NCBI GenBank assembly: GCA_003222155.1
Contig: QHUU01000068.1
Location: 1 to 64,000 of the forward strand
Length of the DNA: 64,000 bases
Origin: Gemmatimonadota bacterium
GTDB lineage: Bacteria; Gemmatimonadota; Gemmatimonadetes; Gemmatimonadales; GWC2-71-9
Direction of reading: 5' to 3'
Shown: piece after piece, positions 1-8,655 of the stretch
Numbering within the stretch: the stretch's first letter is position 1
Layout: the number at the start of each line of letters is the position of its first letter
Notes under the pieces: model-generated
What the model was told of the DNA's origin: nothing
What the model saw: the letters and a program-made list of their open reading frames with translations, nothing else
Database searches by the model: none
Position numbers and translations under genes: made by a program

Positions 1-690
1 ATCACTTTGTGCACCGTCGCCGCGCGACCGGCGGCGGCGCAGACTTCGTATCGCGTCGCCTGGTGGGATGCGGCGTCGGTCGTGGCTGCCGGCGGGTTGT
101 CCGTCATCCCCGACGCTGCGGGGCTCCCCCACGGCCCGCCGCCGTGCGCGCTGCCGTGTGATCCCGCCTCGCTCCCCGGCATCGATCACGTGGCGCTGCA
201 CACGTTCTCCGGGTCCGCCGCGACCGCGAGCAGCGTGCTGCTCGCGAGCGTGGTCGTCTCCTCGGGACTCGCGTCTCTCGCAGGTGCCACGCCCGCCCAA
301 GTGCGGGGCCATGCGGCGGTGTACGCCAACGCGCTCACGTGGACGTTGGCGGCGTCGCAATGGCTCAAGGTGCTGGCGCACCGCAGCCGGCCGGTGCTCT
401 ACACGGCCGAGGCAGCCGCGGCGGCCTCCGACCGCGAGAACCGGCGCTCCTTCCCCTCTTCGCACGCGGCCCTCGCTTTTTCGGCGGCGGCGGCGTATGT
501 CGCGATGGCAGGGCGGGAGCGGTTGCCCCACCGCACCCGCAACGCCGTATTGCTGTATGCGGCGTCGCTCGGCGTTGCCATGCTGCGCGTTTCCGCCGGC
601 CAGCACTTCCCGACGGACGTCGCGGGTGGGGCGGCGCTCGGCACGGGAATCGGCTGGCTGGCGGCGCGCGTGCACCCCACCGGGCCGTGA
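1..690 (+). CDS. PAP2-family phosphatase (5' end outside window)
   Basis: Membrane-associated or exported type 2 phosphatidic acid phosphatase. Numbering from the TTG at 7, all three family motifs are visible: K121-x6-R128-P129, the P-S-S-H motif around H153, and R194...H200...D204 (GQHFPTD). H200 is the expected phosphoenzyme nucleophile and H153 the second catalytic histidine. The frame is open to the left edge and the first residues (CTVAARPAAAQ) look like the end of a signal peptide, so the true start probably lies upstream of the window. Several hydrophobic stretches follow. Substrate is unknown: lipid phosphate, undecaprenyl pyrophosphate or a soluble phosphoester are all possible. The next gene starts 1 bp after the stop. 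Confidence 0.85.
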   Translation: MTLCTVAARPAAAQTSYRVAWWDAASVVAAGGLSVIPDAAGLPHGPPPCALPCDPASLPGIDHVALHTFSGSAATASSVLLASVVVSSGLASLAGATPAQVRGHAAVYANALTWTLAASQWLKVLAHRSRPVLYTAEAAAAASDRENRRSFPSSHAALAFSAAAAYVAMAGRERLPHRTRNAVLLYAASLGVAMLRVSAGQHFPTDVAGGAALGTGIGWLAARVHPTGP

Positions 691-691
691 C

Positions 692-2080
692 ATGAGCCAG
701 CAGCTCCCCCGGGTGATGCGGTTGCGCGACGTGGTGCTCTTCAACATCAGCGCCATCGTGGGGCTGCGCTGGCTCACCACCGCCGCGAGCCAGTTCGGGC
801 TCGCCAGTCTGGGACTGTGGCTCCTCGCCATGGTCGTGTTCTTCCTGCCCTCGGCCGTCGCGGTACGGGAGCTGGCCGACATCGATCCCGCGGCGGGCGG
901 TATCTACCGCTGGGTGCGACGGGCATTCGGGCCGCTGCACGCCTTCGTGGCGGGGTGGGGATATTGGGTGAACAACCTGTTTTACTTTCCTTCGCTGCTC
1001 GTCGCCACGGCGGCGATCGCCGCCTACGCCGCCGGCCCGCGCTTCGTGCGACTGGGCGACGACACCCGGTTCGTCGCGGCGCTGTCGCTCGCGGGACTGT
1101 GGCTCGCCGTGGGCGTGAACGTGGTCGGCCTGCGCGTCGGGAAGCGGCTGCAGAACCTGGGAGGCTACGGCACCTGGCTCCCGGCGCTCATCTTCGTGCT
1201 GCTGGCGGTCTGGTCCGTCGTCACGCGCGGCAGCGCGACGCCGGTCACCGCGCGCGCGCTCGTCCCCGCGCGATTCGACCTCCCGTCGATCAACCTGTTC
1301 GCGACCATGACGTTCGCCTTCGCGGGACTCGAGCTCGCCCCCACGCTGGGCGACGAGATTCACGACGCCGCGCCGACGCTGCGCCGCGGCGTTCTCCTCT
1401 CCGGATTTGCGATCGTGGCGATGTACGTGCTCGGCACCGCCGCGATGCTCGTCGCCCTGCCTGCGGACACCGTAAGCATCACCAACGGCATGCCCCAGGC
1501 GACCGCCGCTCTCGTGGAGCGGCTCGGCGTGGCGTGGCTCGCGCCGGTGGCGGGCGCGGTGGCGATCCTCCTGGTGCTCGGCAATCTTGGGGGCGTCGGG
1601 GCGTGGCTCGCGGGCTCGGCCCGGCTGCCCTACGTCGCCGGCGTGGACGGGGTGCTGCCCCCGGCGTTCGGCCGGATCCATCCGCGGTGGCAAACGCCGT
1701 ACGTTGGATTGCTGATGCAGGGCGCGATCGCGACCGTCTTCGTCATCGCGAGCCTGGTGGGCTCGAGCGTCAGGAGCGCCTACTTGGTGCTCACGCAGAC
1801 GACGCTCGTCCTGTTTTTCATTCCGTATCTCTACCTGTTCGCGACGTATCTGCGGCTGCGTCGCGACCGGACGCTCGGTACCGGGGTGGTGGGAGTAGTC
1901 GGTCTCGCCGCGGTCCTCTTGTCCATCGTGCTCGGCTTTGTGCCTCCCGCCGACGAGGCCCACGCGTTGCTGTACGAGGGAAAGGTCGTCGGGGGCGTGA
2001 TCGGATTCATGCTGCTCGGTGTAGTACTCGCCAGGCGCGGGGTGAGGCGTCGCACAGCCGCCCACTCGGCCGCGCTGTAG
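692..2080 (+). CDS. APC-superfamily amino acid/amine permease
   Basis: A 462-residue inner-membrane transporter of the APC superfamily. The N-terminal segment (RLRDVVLFNISAIVGLRWL) matches the first helix of APC permeases, followed by the family-typical E-L-A-D...P-A-A-G-G-I-Y-R-W-V stretch at about residues 65-80. About twelve hydrophobic segments run to the end. The ATG at 692 was chosen because it lies 1 bp after the upstream stop, suggesting coupling; in-frame sequence further upstream lies inside the phosphatase gene and has no permease character. Substrate cannot be read from sequence; an amino acid or polyamine is usual. Weakly related to the second APC permease at 26650, so not a recent duplicate. 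Confidence 0.85.
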   Translation: MSQQLPRVMRLRDVVLFNISAIVGLRWLTTAASQFGLASLGLWLLAMVVFFLPSAVAVRELADIDPAAGGIYRWVRRAFGPLHAFVAGWGYWVNNLFYFPSLLVATAAIAAYAAGPRFVRLGDDTRFVAALSLAGLWLAVGVNVVGLRVGKRLQNLGGYGTWLPALIFVLLAVWSVVTRGSATPVTARALVPARFDLPSINLFATMTFAFAGLELAPTLGDEIHDAAPTLRRGVLLSGFAIVAMYVLGTAAMLVALPADTVSITNGMPQATAALVERLGVAWLAPVAGAVAILLVLGNLGGVGAWLAGSARLPYVAGVDGVLPPAFGRIHPRWQTPYVGLLMQGAIATVFVIASLVGSSVRSAYLVLTQTTLVLFFIPYLYLFATYLRLRRDRTLGTGVVGVVGLAAVLLSIVLGFVPPADEAHALLYEGKVVGGVIGFMLLGVVLARRGVRRRTAAHSAAL

Positions 2081-2128
2081 AGTGGAACGTCGCGTCCATC
2101 GTTTTTTCAAGGACCCGGGAGTTCTCTC

Positions 2129-4225
2129 GTGAGGCCTCGTCGCTCGCAGTTTTTGGCAGTGGTCGCCGTCGTGTGCCTGCCCGCCGCCAGCCGGGCCCAG
2201 CAGGACCCACCACGCGTACGTCGCGAGATTCGCGGGTTCGACTTCCGCAAGGACGGGGTGTGGCGCAAACAGGTGCGCGCCGTGCGGAGCGCCCGCCATC
2301 AACTGCTGCGACAGCGGAATTTTCCGGCGCTGAATGCCCCGCTCGTGAGCGGGAGCCGCGCCCCGCTGTCGCTGGGCGCGCCGCTCGGGGCCGCGCCCGC
2401 CGTATCCGGCGTGCTGCGCGTGCCGGCCATCCTGTTCACGTTCAAGAACACTCCGCCGAGCCAGGTCCGTCCCACCAGCCAGTTCGACGACGTCCTGTTC
2501 GCGCCATCACCCACCGGCGCGTCCGCCGGCCGGCCCTATACGTACAGGTCCTACTACACGGAGCTGTCCAACGGCCTGCTCACCGTGCAGGGTCAGACGT
2601 ACGGCTACGCCGCGCTCGACTCCAACGAAGTGACCTACACCGGGGTCCCGGGCACCTGCACCGGAAACCCGTATACCGGCTCGACGGACTGCAACGGCCT
2701 GTTCTCGCCCAGCGCGCAGGCGCGGATGCAGAGGGCCCTCGCCGAAGCGCTGGGTAAGGTCGACAGCCTGATCGACTGGACGCAGTACGATGGCGACGGC
2801 GACGGTTTCGTCGACTTGGTGGCGTTCATTCAACCGGCGCTCGACGGCGCGTGCGGCCCCCTCGGGAACAATCATCTGTGGGCGCACCGCTTCTTCCTGC
2901 AGCCGCCGTACTATGCCACGCACTCGACCACCGTGGTGAACGGGCAGACGGTGAACGTAAGGGTGGCCGACTACATCCTGGAGAGCGGCGTGGGCGGCGC
3001 GAGCGGCTGCGACACGACCGCGATCATGCCGATCGGCACGGTGGCCCACGAGACCGGACACGGATTCGGGCTCCCCGATCTATACGACACCGACGGGGCG
3101 AGCGAGGGCGTCGGCGAGTTCAGCTTGATGGGGAGCGGGAACTACACGTCACCGTTCAGTCCCTCGCGCATGGATGTGTGGTCCCTCAACGAGCTGGGCT
3201 GGGTGATCGTCACGCCGCTCACCACCGCCGGGGCGTACACCTTCGGCCCGGCGAAGCTGCCCGTTGACACCGCCCTGTTCGTCCCCGTCACCGGATCGAA
3301 CCCGCGCGGTGAATACTTCCTGCTGGAAAACCGCCAGGGTGTGCTGTCGGACAGCGCGATGATTCGCTATCACTGCCGGGTCTGGTTCGCCTCCGCGAAT
3401 CCGCCCGCGTCGTGCAGCGGCGGGTTGATCGTCTGGCACGTGGATTCACTGCAGATCGCGCGGCCCGGGAATAGCGTGAACACGGGCCCGATTCACGGCC
3501 TCGAGGCGATCCAGGCGGATGCGTTCGGCAACCTCGACGCGGACCCCGCGCGTCGCTGCTATCCGGGGGCCCCGGCGGTCGGCTGCTCGAATCGCGGCGA
3601 TGCGGGCGATCTCTATCCCGGGACGACCGGGAACGCGACGCTCTCGATCGCCACGCTGCCGAGCGACGGTCTCAACGCGACGGGCTGCCCGGGTTTCAGC
3701 CTGGACACGATCAGCCAGGTGGTGCTCAACGGGGCGGTACGCTTCGTGTTGAACACGGGAGCGCAGACGCTGGCCGTAACGACAGCGCCGCAGCTCCCCG
3801 GTGGCAAGTGGGGATACTCCTATAACACGGTCCTGACCGCTGCGTGTGGCGGCGGCAACTACCAGTGGAGCGTCGTGTCTGGGACGCCGCCTCCGGGGGT
3901 GGCGTTGTCGCCTGGCGGCGTGTTGAGCGGGTGGCCGACCGATACAGGCACCTACACTTTCCAGGTCCGTGTGATCGACGGGACGCAGACCGCGGGGCGG
4001 GGGATGACCCTCCACGTCGTGGAGCCGTCCCTCACGCTGCAGCAGGTCCTGAGTCTCGAGTTCCAGGGCCCGGCGCTCGCGAATGACGATCAGAAGCGCT
4101 ACCTCGATTTCCAGGGCAATCACAACGACACCTTCGACATCGGTGACTTTTTGCGCTGGCTCGGGCGCACCGGGCAGGTGGCGCCCGTGACCGCACCGGT
4201 GGCGGCCACGAGGGCACGACCATGA
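2129..4225 (+). CDS. secreted M6-family metalloprotease
   Basis: A 698-residue zinc endopeptidase of the M6 (immune inhibitor A-like) type, expected to be exported. Residues 1-24 form a signal peptide ending A-S-R-A-Q. The zinc motif is H307-E-T-G-H311-GFGLPDLYD, the extended form characteristic of M6 proteases. Around residues 550-640 lies a putative Ig-like (He_PIG) domain, with the phrase 'YQWSVVSGTPPPGV' and 'GTYTFQVRV'. The C-terminus has a D-x-x-G-N-x-x-x-x-F-D-I-G-D-F-L pattern resembling half a dockerin/EF-hand repeat. GTG start at 2129 fits the signal peptide. The stop overlaps the next start by 4 bp (ATGA), so the small gene downstream is probably co-translated. Confidence 0.88.
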   Translation: MRPRRSQFLAVVAVVCLPAASRAQQDPPRVRREIRGFDFRKDGVWRKQVRAVRSARHQLLRQRNFPALNAPLVSGSRAPLSLGAPLGAAPAVSGVLRVPAILFTFKNTPPSQVRPTSQFDDVLFAPSPTGASAGRPYTYRSYYTELSNGLLTVQGQTYGYAALDSNEVTYTGVPGTCTGNPYTGSTDCNGLFSPSAQARMQRALAEALGKVDSLIDWTQYDGDGDGFVDLVAFIQPALDGACGPLGNNHLWAHRFFLQPPYYATHSTTVVNGQTVNVRVADYILESGVGGASGCDTTAIMPIGTVAHETGHGFGLPDLYDTDGASEGVGEFSLMGSGNYTSPFSPSRMDVWSLNELGWVIVTPLTTAGAYTFGPAKLPVDTALFVPVTGSNPRGEYFLLENRQGVLSDSAMIRYHCRVWFASANPPASCSGGLIVWHVDSLQIARPGNSVNTGPIHGLEAIQADAFGNLDADPARRCYPGAPAVGCSNRGDAGDLYPGTTGNATLSIATLPSDGLNATGCPGFSLDTISQVVLNGAVRFVLNTGAQTLAVTTAPQLPGGKWGYSYNTVLTAACGGGNYQWSVVSGTPPPGVALSPGGVLSGWPTDTGTYTFQVRVIDGTQTAGRGMTLHVVEPSLTLQQVLSLEFQGPALANDDQKRYLDFQGNHNDTFDIGDFLRWLGRTGQVAPVTAPVAATRARP

Positions 4226-4626
4226 ACCGGTACCTGACGACGTTCGGCGTGGCTTGCGGCATCACCGCCGGCGCATGCAGCGAACCGCCCGCCGCCCCCA
4301 CGTCGCTGACCCTCTCCGCGCAGCTCACCAACGCGGGGTCGACGGATCGGGCGATCCTCGTGGAGATCGCCGGAGCCGACACGAGCGCACGGATCGACAG
4401 CGTGCTGGCGCCCGCCGGCTCGAGCTATCGGCTGTTCACGGAACGGCTGTCCGTTACCCAGTGGCGTGCCATCGTCACGGGGAATCTGTCGGACGGAGTC
4501 TTGCTGCGGCTCGCCGTACCGGGCAGGAGCCGGGCGAGCGCCTACACGGCCGCGATCCTGGACGTGGCGGACGCCTCGTTTGCCGATCTGCCGCCCGGAA
4601 GCCGGGCCGTCACCATTGCCCGGTAG
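4222..4626 (+). CDS. small exported hypothetical protein, M6 protease partner
   Basis: A 134-residue protein of unknown function. The N-terminus is hydrophobic and ends T-A-G-A-C20, a weak lipobox, so it may be a lipoprotein or simply exported. The remainder looks like one beta-sandwich domain (alternating hydrophobic strands around residues 30-125). The start overlaps the protease stop by 4 bp, implying co-expression with the M6 protease; a protease-binding or surface-anchoring role is possible but only inferred. Its 3' end overlaps the convergent TupA-like gene by 17 bp. Confidence 0.6.
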   Translation: MNRYLTTFGVACGITAGACSEPPAAPTSLTLSAQLTNAGSTDRAILVEIAGADTSARIDSVLAPAGSSYRLFTERLSVTQWRAIVTGNLSDGVLLRLAVPGRSRASAYTAAILDVADASFADLPPGSRAVTIAR

Positions 4627-5413
4627 CGCTCCCCGCGCACCCGCCAGCTAGGGCAGCGAAGGCCGGTGTGCCGTCGGGGAGACGCAGTCCAGCGATTGCG
4701 GCCCGGCCTGCCTGCGTCACCCATCGAGCGAACGCGCCTGCCGCCGCTGGGGCGCCGGGATGGCGCACGACGTACAGCGTGTAGGGATTGGTGAGCGCCG
4801 TGTCGGCCACGAACAGGATCCGCAGGCTCAAGCCCCGGAGCGTGGCATACGTGGGCAGATCGGCGAGGGCATACGCGTCGCGCTCGTCGGCGAGGTGGAG
4901 CGTGGCTGCCTGGTCGGCCCCCGACTCGATACGCCAGCGTGACACGGGCGTCATACCCGCCGCCTGCCACAAGGCCAGCTCCTTGACATGCGTTCCGGAC
5001 GAGTCGCCGCGCGACACGAACGGACCGCCCACCGCGGCGATCCGACGGAATGCCGCCGCCGCCGCCGGCGCCGTGGCCACTCGAGCGGGATCAGCCGCGG
5101 GTCCGACGATGGCAAACCGGCTCGCGACGAGCGGGCAGCGGAGCAGGGCGTGCCCGGGTTCGACCAGCAGACGCTGCTCCAGCGCCGGGGCGTGCGTGAT
5201 CACCACGTCGAGATCGCCGCTCGCGGCGGCACGCAGGATCTGCCCCGAGGGCGCGACGACGGTCGTGAAGCGCGGGCCCGTCCAGAGCGACTCGAGCACG
5301 GAAAGGACGCCGGATTGTTGGACGGTGTAGGTCGTGCCGAGACGGAGGGGGGAAGGACCCGAGTGACATGCCGCCAGCCAGCCGCAGACCAGCACTGCGT
5401 GCGCTCGGTGCAT
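4610..5413 (-). CDS. TupA-like tungstate/molybdate-type substrate-binding protein
   Basis: A 267-residue periplasmic solute-binding protein. Family marks: 'TTYTVQQSGVLSVLE' near the N-terminus (TupA proteins have TTTSTQDSGLL), 'DLDVVITHAP', and 'FVSRGDSSGTHVKELALW' near residue 130, which is strongly characteristic of TupA-type oxyanion-binding proteins. The signal peptide contains A-A-C-H-S, so lipid anchoring is possible. The usual TupB permease and TupC ATPase are not adjacent: the neighbours are the convergent protease operon and a repeat region, so the gene looks orphaned here. Tungstate is the best guess, given the family; molybdate or another oxyanion cannot be excluded. Confidence 0.75.
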   Translation of the reverse strand: MHRAHAVLVCGWLAACHSGPSPLRLGTTYTVQQSGVLSVLESLWTGPRFTTVVAPSGQILRAAASGDLDVVITHAPALEQRLLVEPGHALLRCPLVASRFAIVGPAADPARVATAPAAAAAFRRIAAVGGPFVSRGDSSGTHVKELALWQAAGMTPVSRWRIESGADQAATLHLADERDAYALADLPTYATLRGLSLRILFVADTALTNPYTLYVVRHPGAPAAAGAFARWVTQAGRAAIAGLRLPDGTPAFAALAGGCAGSATGQW

Positions 5414-5436
5414 GGCGTAGGGTAGTAACGGAGCGG

Positions 5437-5563
5437 CCAGACGGCTAGGCAGACGGCTAGACGGCTAGACGTCCAGCGGGCGTGAGGTCTCAGTTCGTAG
5501 GCAGACCTATACACTCGATCCTCCAGACCGCTAGCCGTCTCGACGTCTAGGCGTCTGTCTAGC
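5437..5563. repeat. imperfect inverted array of short tandem repeats
   Basis: Between the tupA-like gene and tRNA-Ala. The left arm carries GACGGCTA units in tandem (5440-5470). The right arm (5527-5563) carries degenerate reverse complements (CTAGCCGTCT, GACGTCTAGGCGTCTGTCTA). A further small inverted pair, AGGTCT/AGACCT, sits in the middle. The whole could fold into a long cruciform or RNA hairpin. No open frame of note is present. Confidence 0.7.
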
Positions 5564-5608
5564 CACCTGCTCACTTTCTGCTCAATCCCCGGCTAGTTTG
5601 TAAGTCGC

Positions 5609-5681
5609 GGGGCGGTAGCTCAGCTGGGAGAGCACCTGGTTTGCAACCAGGGGGTCGTGGGTTCGAATCCCATCCGCTCCA
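5609..5681 (+). tRNA. tRNA-Ala (TGC)
   Basis: Complete 73-nt cloverleaf: acceptor stem GGGGCGG pairs with CCGCTCC (one G-U), D-arm with AGCTCAGCTGGGAGAGC, anticodon stem CCTGG/CCAGG around loop TTTGCAA with anticodon TGC at 5642-5644, and T-arm GTGGGTTCGAATCCCAT. Discriminator base A; CCA is not encoded. TAGTTT at 5594-5599 may be its -10 box. Confidence 0.97.
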
Positions 5682-5701
5682 CGTTCACGGGGGTGACGAC
5701 C

Positions 5702-6280
5702 ATGCTGCCGAGGACGAGTGGCGCCGCGCGCGGGTGGCTGGCGCTGATCCTGTTGAGTGCCGCCGCCGCACACGCGCAAACGGCTGCCGCCCCGGCGCGA
5801 TCGAGAGGATGGAATCCCATGGATTTCAAGAAAGCGGCCGACAGCGAGCTGCGACGCGCGCTCACGCCGCTGCAATACGAGGTGACGCAGCACGACGCCA
5901 CCGAGCGGGCGTTCAACAACGAGTACTGGGACAACCACCAGCCCGGGATCTACGTGGACGTAGTCTCGGGCGAGCCGCTGTTCAGCTCGCTCGACAAGTA
6001 CGATTCCGGAACCGGCTGGCCGAGCTTCACGCAGCCGCTCGCGCCCGGCAACATTCGCGAGAAGACGGATCGGTCCCTGTTCATGGTGCGCACCGAAGTC
6101 CGCTCCGCGCATGCGGACTCGCACCTCGGCCACGTGTTCGACGACGGACCGCCCCCGACCGGGTTGCGCTACTGCATGAACTCCGCGGCGCTGCGGTTCA
6201 TTCCGCTCGAGCGACTCGAGGCGGAGGGGTACGGGCAGTTCCTGCAGCGCTTCGAGGCGGCGAAGCTCCATCGCCCCTGA
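5702..6280 (+). CDS. msrB: exported peptide-methionine (R)-S-oxide reductase
   Basis: Reduces methionine-R-sulfoxide in proteins. 192 residues; residues 1-26 form a signal peptide ([14 protein letters not shown]), so it acts outside the cytoplasm. Family motifs: S-G-T-G-W-P-S-F at 102-109 and R-Y-C158-M-N-S-A-A-L-R-F with catalytic C158. The position often occupied by the resolving cysteine (S-G-C-G-W) is Thr104, and the usual zinc-binding CxxC pairs are absent (V-D-V-V-S-G where many have C-x-x-C). It therefore belongs to the zinc-free, single-catalytic-cysteine type and must be recycled by an external reductant. The ATG at 5702 lies 20 bp after tRNA-Ala; the frame also runs open back into the tRNA, which I discount. 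Confidence 0.9.
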   Translation: MLPRTSGAARGWLALILLSAAAAHAQTAAAPARSRGWNPMDFKKAADSELRRALTPLQYEVTQHDATERAFNNEYWDNHQPGIYVDVVSGEPLFSSLDKYDSGTGWPSFTQPLAPGNIREKTDRSLFMVRTEVRSAHADSHLGHVFDDGPPPTGLRYCMNSAALRFIPLERLEAEGYGQFLQRFEAAKLHRP

Positions 6281-6284
6281 CCCG

Positions 6285-7073
6285 GTGCCGCCCCCGCCCG
6301 TCGATTGGCTCCCACTGCTCGGCGACATCGCCGATCGCGCGGACGAGATCGCGCTCACGTTTTTCGGCGCCAAGCGACTGCGGGTCGACGAGAAGCCCGA
6401 CTCGAGTCCGGTGACCGAAGCCGACCAGGCGATCGAGACGATGGCGCGGGCGCTCGTGCGACAGCGGCAGCCGGCGCTGGGCCTGCTGGGCGAGGAGCAG
6501 GGTGAGGTGGCCGGCGCCGCCGGCACCCGACTGATCATCGATCCCATCGACGGCACGCGTAACTTCGTGCGGGGGATTCCCGTGTTCGCGACGCTCATGG
6601 CAATCGAAACGGAGGGGGAGGTCGTGGCGGGCGTCGCCAGCGCTCCCGCGCTGCGTGCGCGCTGGCGCGCCGCCCGCGGCGCCGGCGCCTTTCGCGACAC
6701 GCGGCGGCTGCGGGTATCGGGCACGCGCTCGTTCGCCGAAGCCCTGCTGTTCCACGGCAATCTCGGTCTCGGAGAGGGTGGCCCGCCGCCCGGCTTCGCG
6801 CAGCTCGTCGGCCGCATCGGCCACACACGGGGGTTCGGAGACTTCTATCAGCACATGCTGGTGGCGGAAGGAGCTGGAGAAGTCGCGATCGATCCCGTGA
6901 TGCATCCCTGGGACATCGCCGCGCTGCAGGTGATCGTGGAGGAGGCGGGCGGCCGCGCCACCAGCCTCGGCGGTGAGCGCTCTATCTATGCGGGCAGCCT
7001 CGTGACCTCGAACGGCGCGCTGCACGAGGCGATGTTGGACACGCTTTCCCGCGCCACGGAAGGAGTCGCATGA
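6285..7073 (+). CDS. inositol-phosphatase-family protein, probable histidinol-phosphatase
   Basis: A 262-residue Mg-dependent phosphomonoesterase. Metal ligands appear in L-G-E70-E and in D86-P-I-D89-G-T-R-N-F, with the C-terminal H-P-W-D-I-A-A motif. The sequence 'FVRGIPVFATLMA' after the DPIDGT box and 'TRGFGDFYQHMLVAEG' later match the HisN-type histidinol-phosphatases better than true inositol monophosphatases. Since an inositol-phosphate synthase is encoded at 39130, dephosphorylation of inositol phosphate is an alternative role. GTG start at 6285, 4 bp after msrB; the stop overlaps the next gene by 4 bp. Confidence 0.8.
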   Translation: MPPPPVDWLPLLGDIADRADEIALTFFGAKRLRVDEKPDSSPVTEADQAIETMARALVRQRQPALGLLGEEQGEVAGAAGTRLIIDPIDGTRNFVRGIPVFATLMAIETEGEVVAGVASAPALRARWRAARGAGAFRDTRRLRVSGTRSFAEALLFHGNLGLGEGGPPPGFAQLVGRIGHTRGFGDFYQHMLVAEGAGEVAIDPVMHPWDIAALQVIVEEAGGRATSLGGERSIYAGSLVTSNGALHEAMLDTLSRATEGVA

Positions 7074-7516
7074 CTCGTCGACGCCCCTGGGGCGCTCTGG
7101 TGCTCGCCGCGACCGTTGCCGGCTTCGCCATCGCGGCGCCGGCGCCCGGACCAGAAGTCGCCGTATACAAGAGCCCGACCTGCGGCTGCTGCAAGAAGTG
7201 GGTGGAGCACGTGCAGGCCGCGGGATTCCGCGTGACGGTGCACGACACGTCCAGCCTCGCCGGTGTGATGGAGCACTACGGTGTGCCCCATAAACTGACG
7301 GCGTGCCACACGGCCGTCGTGGACGGCTACGTCGTCGAAGGGCACGTCCCCGCCGACGTGATCCAGCGCCTGCTCAAGGAGCGCCCCGGAATCGCGGGGG
7401 TCGGCGTCGCCGGCATGCCCGCGGGGTCGCCGGGGATGGAGTCGGACACACCGGCGCGGTATTACATCCTGACGTTCGACAAGAACGGTACGACGTCGGT
7501 GTACGGCGCGCGGTGA
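7070..7516 (+). CDS. DUF411 exported metal-binding protein
   Basis: A 148-residue protein with an N-terminal signal segment and the DUF411 signature S-P-T-C38-G-C40-C41-K-K-W-V-E-H, followed by 'GVPHKLTACHTAVVDGYVVEGHVP'. The family has a thioredoxin-like fold and often occurs with copper-resistance genes; a role in copper binding or delivery is inferred from family context only, as the copper genes of this window are 33 kb away. It is translationally coupled at both ends: ATG overlaps the upstream stop and the downstream GTG overlaps its TGA. Confidence 0.8.
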   Translation: MTRRRPWGALVLAATVAGFAIAAPAPGPEVAVYKSPTCGCCKKWVEHVQAAGFRVTVHDTSSLAGVMEHYGVPHKLTACHTAVVDGYVVEGHVPADVIQRLLKERPGIAGVGVAGMPAGSPGMESDTPARYYILTFDKNGTTSVYGAR

Positions 7517-7770
7517 CGCTTCTCCCGGAGCCGCCGGACGATCCGCTCGACGAGGACGACTTCCCGCTCGGCGACGGCACGGCCGAGAGCGAGGTGCTGG
7601 TGGTGTGCCCCCACTGCGGCGAGGCGAACGAGCTCGCGCTCGACCCCGGGGGCGGGTCGGTGCAGGAGTACGTAGAGGATTGTCAGGTCTGCTGTCGTCC
7701 CTGGCGCGTCACGGTGCGCTACGCGGAGGATGGGACAGCCGACGTGTTCACCGAGGCGCTCGACGAGTGA
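7513..7770 (+). CDS. CPXCG-motif cysteine-rich zinc ribbon protein
   Basis: An 85-residue protein with an acidic N-terminus and two cysteine knuckles: C32-P-H-C35-G-E and C57-Q-V-C60-C61-R-P-W. This is the CPXCG cysteine-rich family, a probable zinc ribbon of unknown role. GTG at 7513 overlaps the upstream TGA (GTGA). Last gene of the block starting at 5702; a strong hairpin follows the stop. Confidence 0.75.
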   Translation: MTLLPEPPDDPLDEDDFPLGDGTAESEVLVVCPHCGEANELALDPGGGSVQEYVEDCQVCCRPWRVTVRYAEDGTADVFTEALDE

Positions 7771-7772
7771 CG

Positions 7773-7806
7773 ACGAGGGGCCAGGAACGCCTTCCTGACC
7801 CCTCGT
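7773..7806 (+). terminator. hairpin terminator between convergent genes
   Basis: Immediately after the stop at 7770: arms ACGAGGGG-C-CAGGAA and TTCCTG-A-CCCCTCGT, loop CGCC, one internal mismatch. There is no U-run, but the hairpin sits exactly between convergent genes (7770 and 7850) and could serve both. Confidence 0.65.
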
Positions 7807-7849
7807 ACTGTTCACCCTTGTGCGTGTGTGCGTCTAGCCGTTGCTGGTC

Positions 7850-8470
7850 CTACTTTCTGGCCGCCTCGTATCTTTTTCCCACCTCAGACCAGTTCACCAC
7901 GTTCCACCACGCCGCCACGTAGTCGGGCCGCCGGTTCTGGTACTTGAGGTAGTACGCGTGCTCCCACACATCGAGCCCGAGCACCGGAATCTTGCCGTCC
8001 ATCAGCGGGCTGTCCTGATTCGCCGTGCTGAACAGCTCGAGCTTGCCGCCCGCGAGGGCGAGCCAAGCCCAGCCGCTGCCGAACCGCGTGGTCGCGGCGG
8101 TCGCCAGCTGCTCCTTGAACTTGGCGAAGTCGCCGAAGGTCTTCTTGATCGCATCGGCCAGGGCGCCGCTCGGCTCGCCGCCGCCGCCCTTGCCGGCCGG
8201 TGCCATGATCGTCCAGAATAGCGAGTGGTTGTGATGGCCGCCGCCGTTGTTGCGCACTGCCATGCGGATGTCCTCGGGGATGCCGTTGATCCCGCGCAGC
8301 AAATCGTCCAGCGTCTTCTTGTGCAGCTCGGGGTGCTTGTCGAGCGCGGCATTGAGGTTGTTGACGTACGCCTGGTGATGTTTTCCGTGGTGGATCTGCA
8401 TCGTCTGGGCGTCGATGTGGGGTTCGAGCGCCGCGAAATCGTACGGCAGTGGCGGCAGGGAATGCGCCAT
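7850..8470 (-). CDS. superoxide dismutase, Mn/Fe family
   Basis: Dismutates superoxide. 206 residues, the normal family length. Metal ligands H27 (QIHHGKHH), H82 (HHNHSLFW), D167 and H171 ([11 protein letters not shown]). Gly at the GGGHHNH position and Gln in 'ANQDSPL' favour the manganese or cambialistic type. The start at 8470 has an upstream AAGGAGCG ribosome site and gives the standard N-terminus [12 protein letters not shown]; an in-frame ATG at 8524, also with AGGAG, would add 18 residues. No signal peptide with the chosen start. Divergent from a peroxiredoxin at 8713, so the shared 240-bp region probably carries oxidative-stress promoters. Confidence 0.95.
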   Translation of the reverse strand: MAHSLPPLPYDFAALEPHIDAQTMQIHHGKHHQAYVNNLNAALDKHPELHKKTLDDLLRGINGIPEDIRMAVRNNGGGHHNHSLFWTIMAPAGKGGGGEPSGALADAIKKTFGDFAKFKEQLATAATTRFGSGWAWLALAGGKLELFSTANQDSPLMDGKIPVLGLDVWEHAYYLKYQNRRPDYVAAWWNVVNWSEVGKRYEAARK

Positions 8471-8626
8471 GGTCCGCTCCTTGGCGGTCTGACCGGTCGT
8501 GCGATCCTTTACGCTCTGTGCCATAGGTCGGCCACTCCTTTCGCTGCGGGGTGGCGGGCCGCGGGAAACATGCACGGCCCGCGCGCCGATTTCAAACCGG
8601 CACGCCCGCGGGTTGCCCACCGAGTC

Positions 8627-8655
8627 TTGCGCGATGACATTGTGTACTGTGCTAA
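8627..8655 (+). promoter_or_regulatory. possible promoter of the peroxiredoxin gene
   Basis: TTGCGC (8627-8632), 17 bp, TGCTAA (8650-8655) in the divergent sod/prx region. It is about 57 bp ahead of the peroxiredoxin start. A modest match to a sigma-70 promoter. Confidence 0.3.

Noticed and set aside
365-2302. Long minus-strand open frame opposite the permease
   Set aside because: Composition is His/Arg/Glu-rich, with no domain; it is the antisense shadow of a GC-rich gene that has clear permease motifs.
5657-5701. MsrB start inside tRNA-Ala
   Set aside because: The frame is open through the tRNA, but the signal peptide begins properly at ATG 5702.
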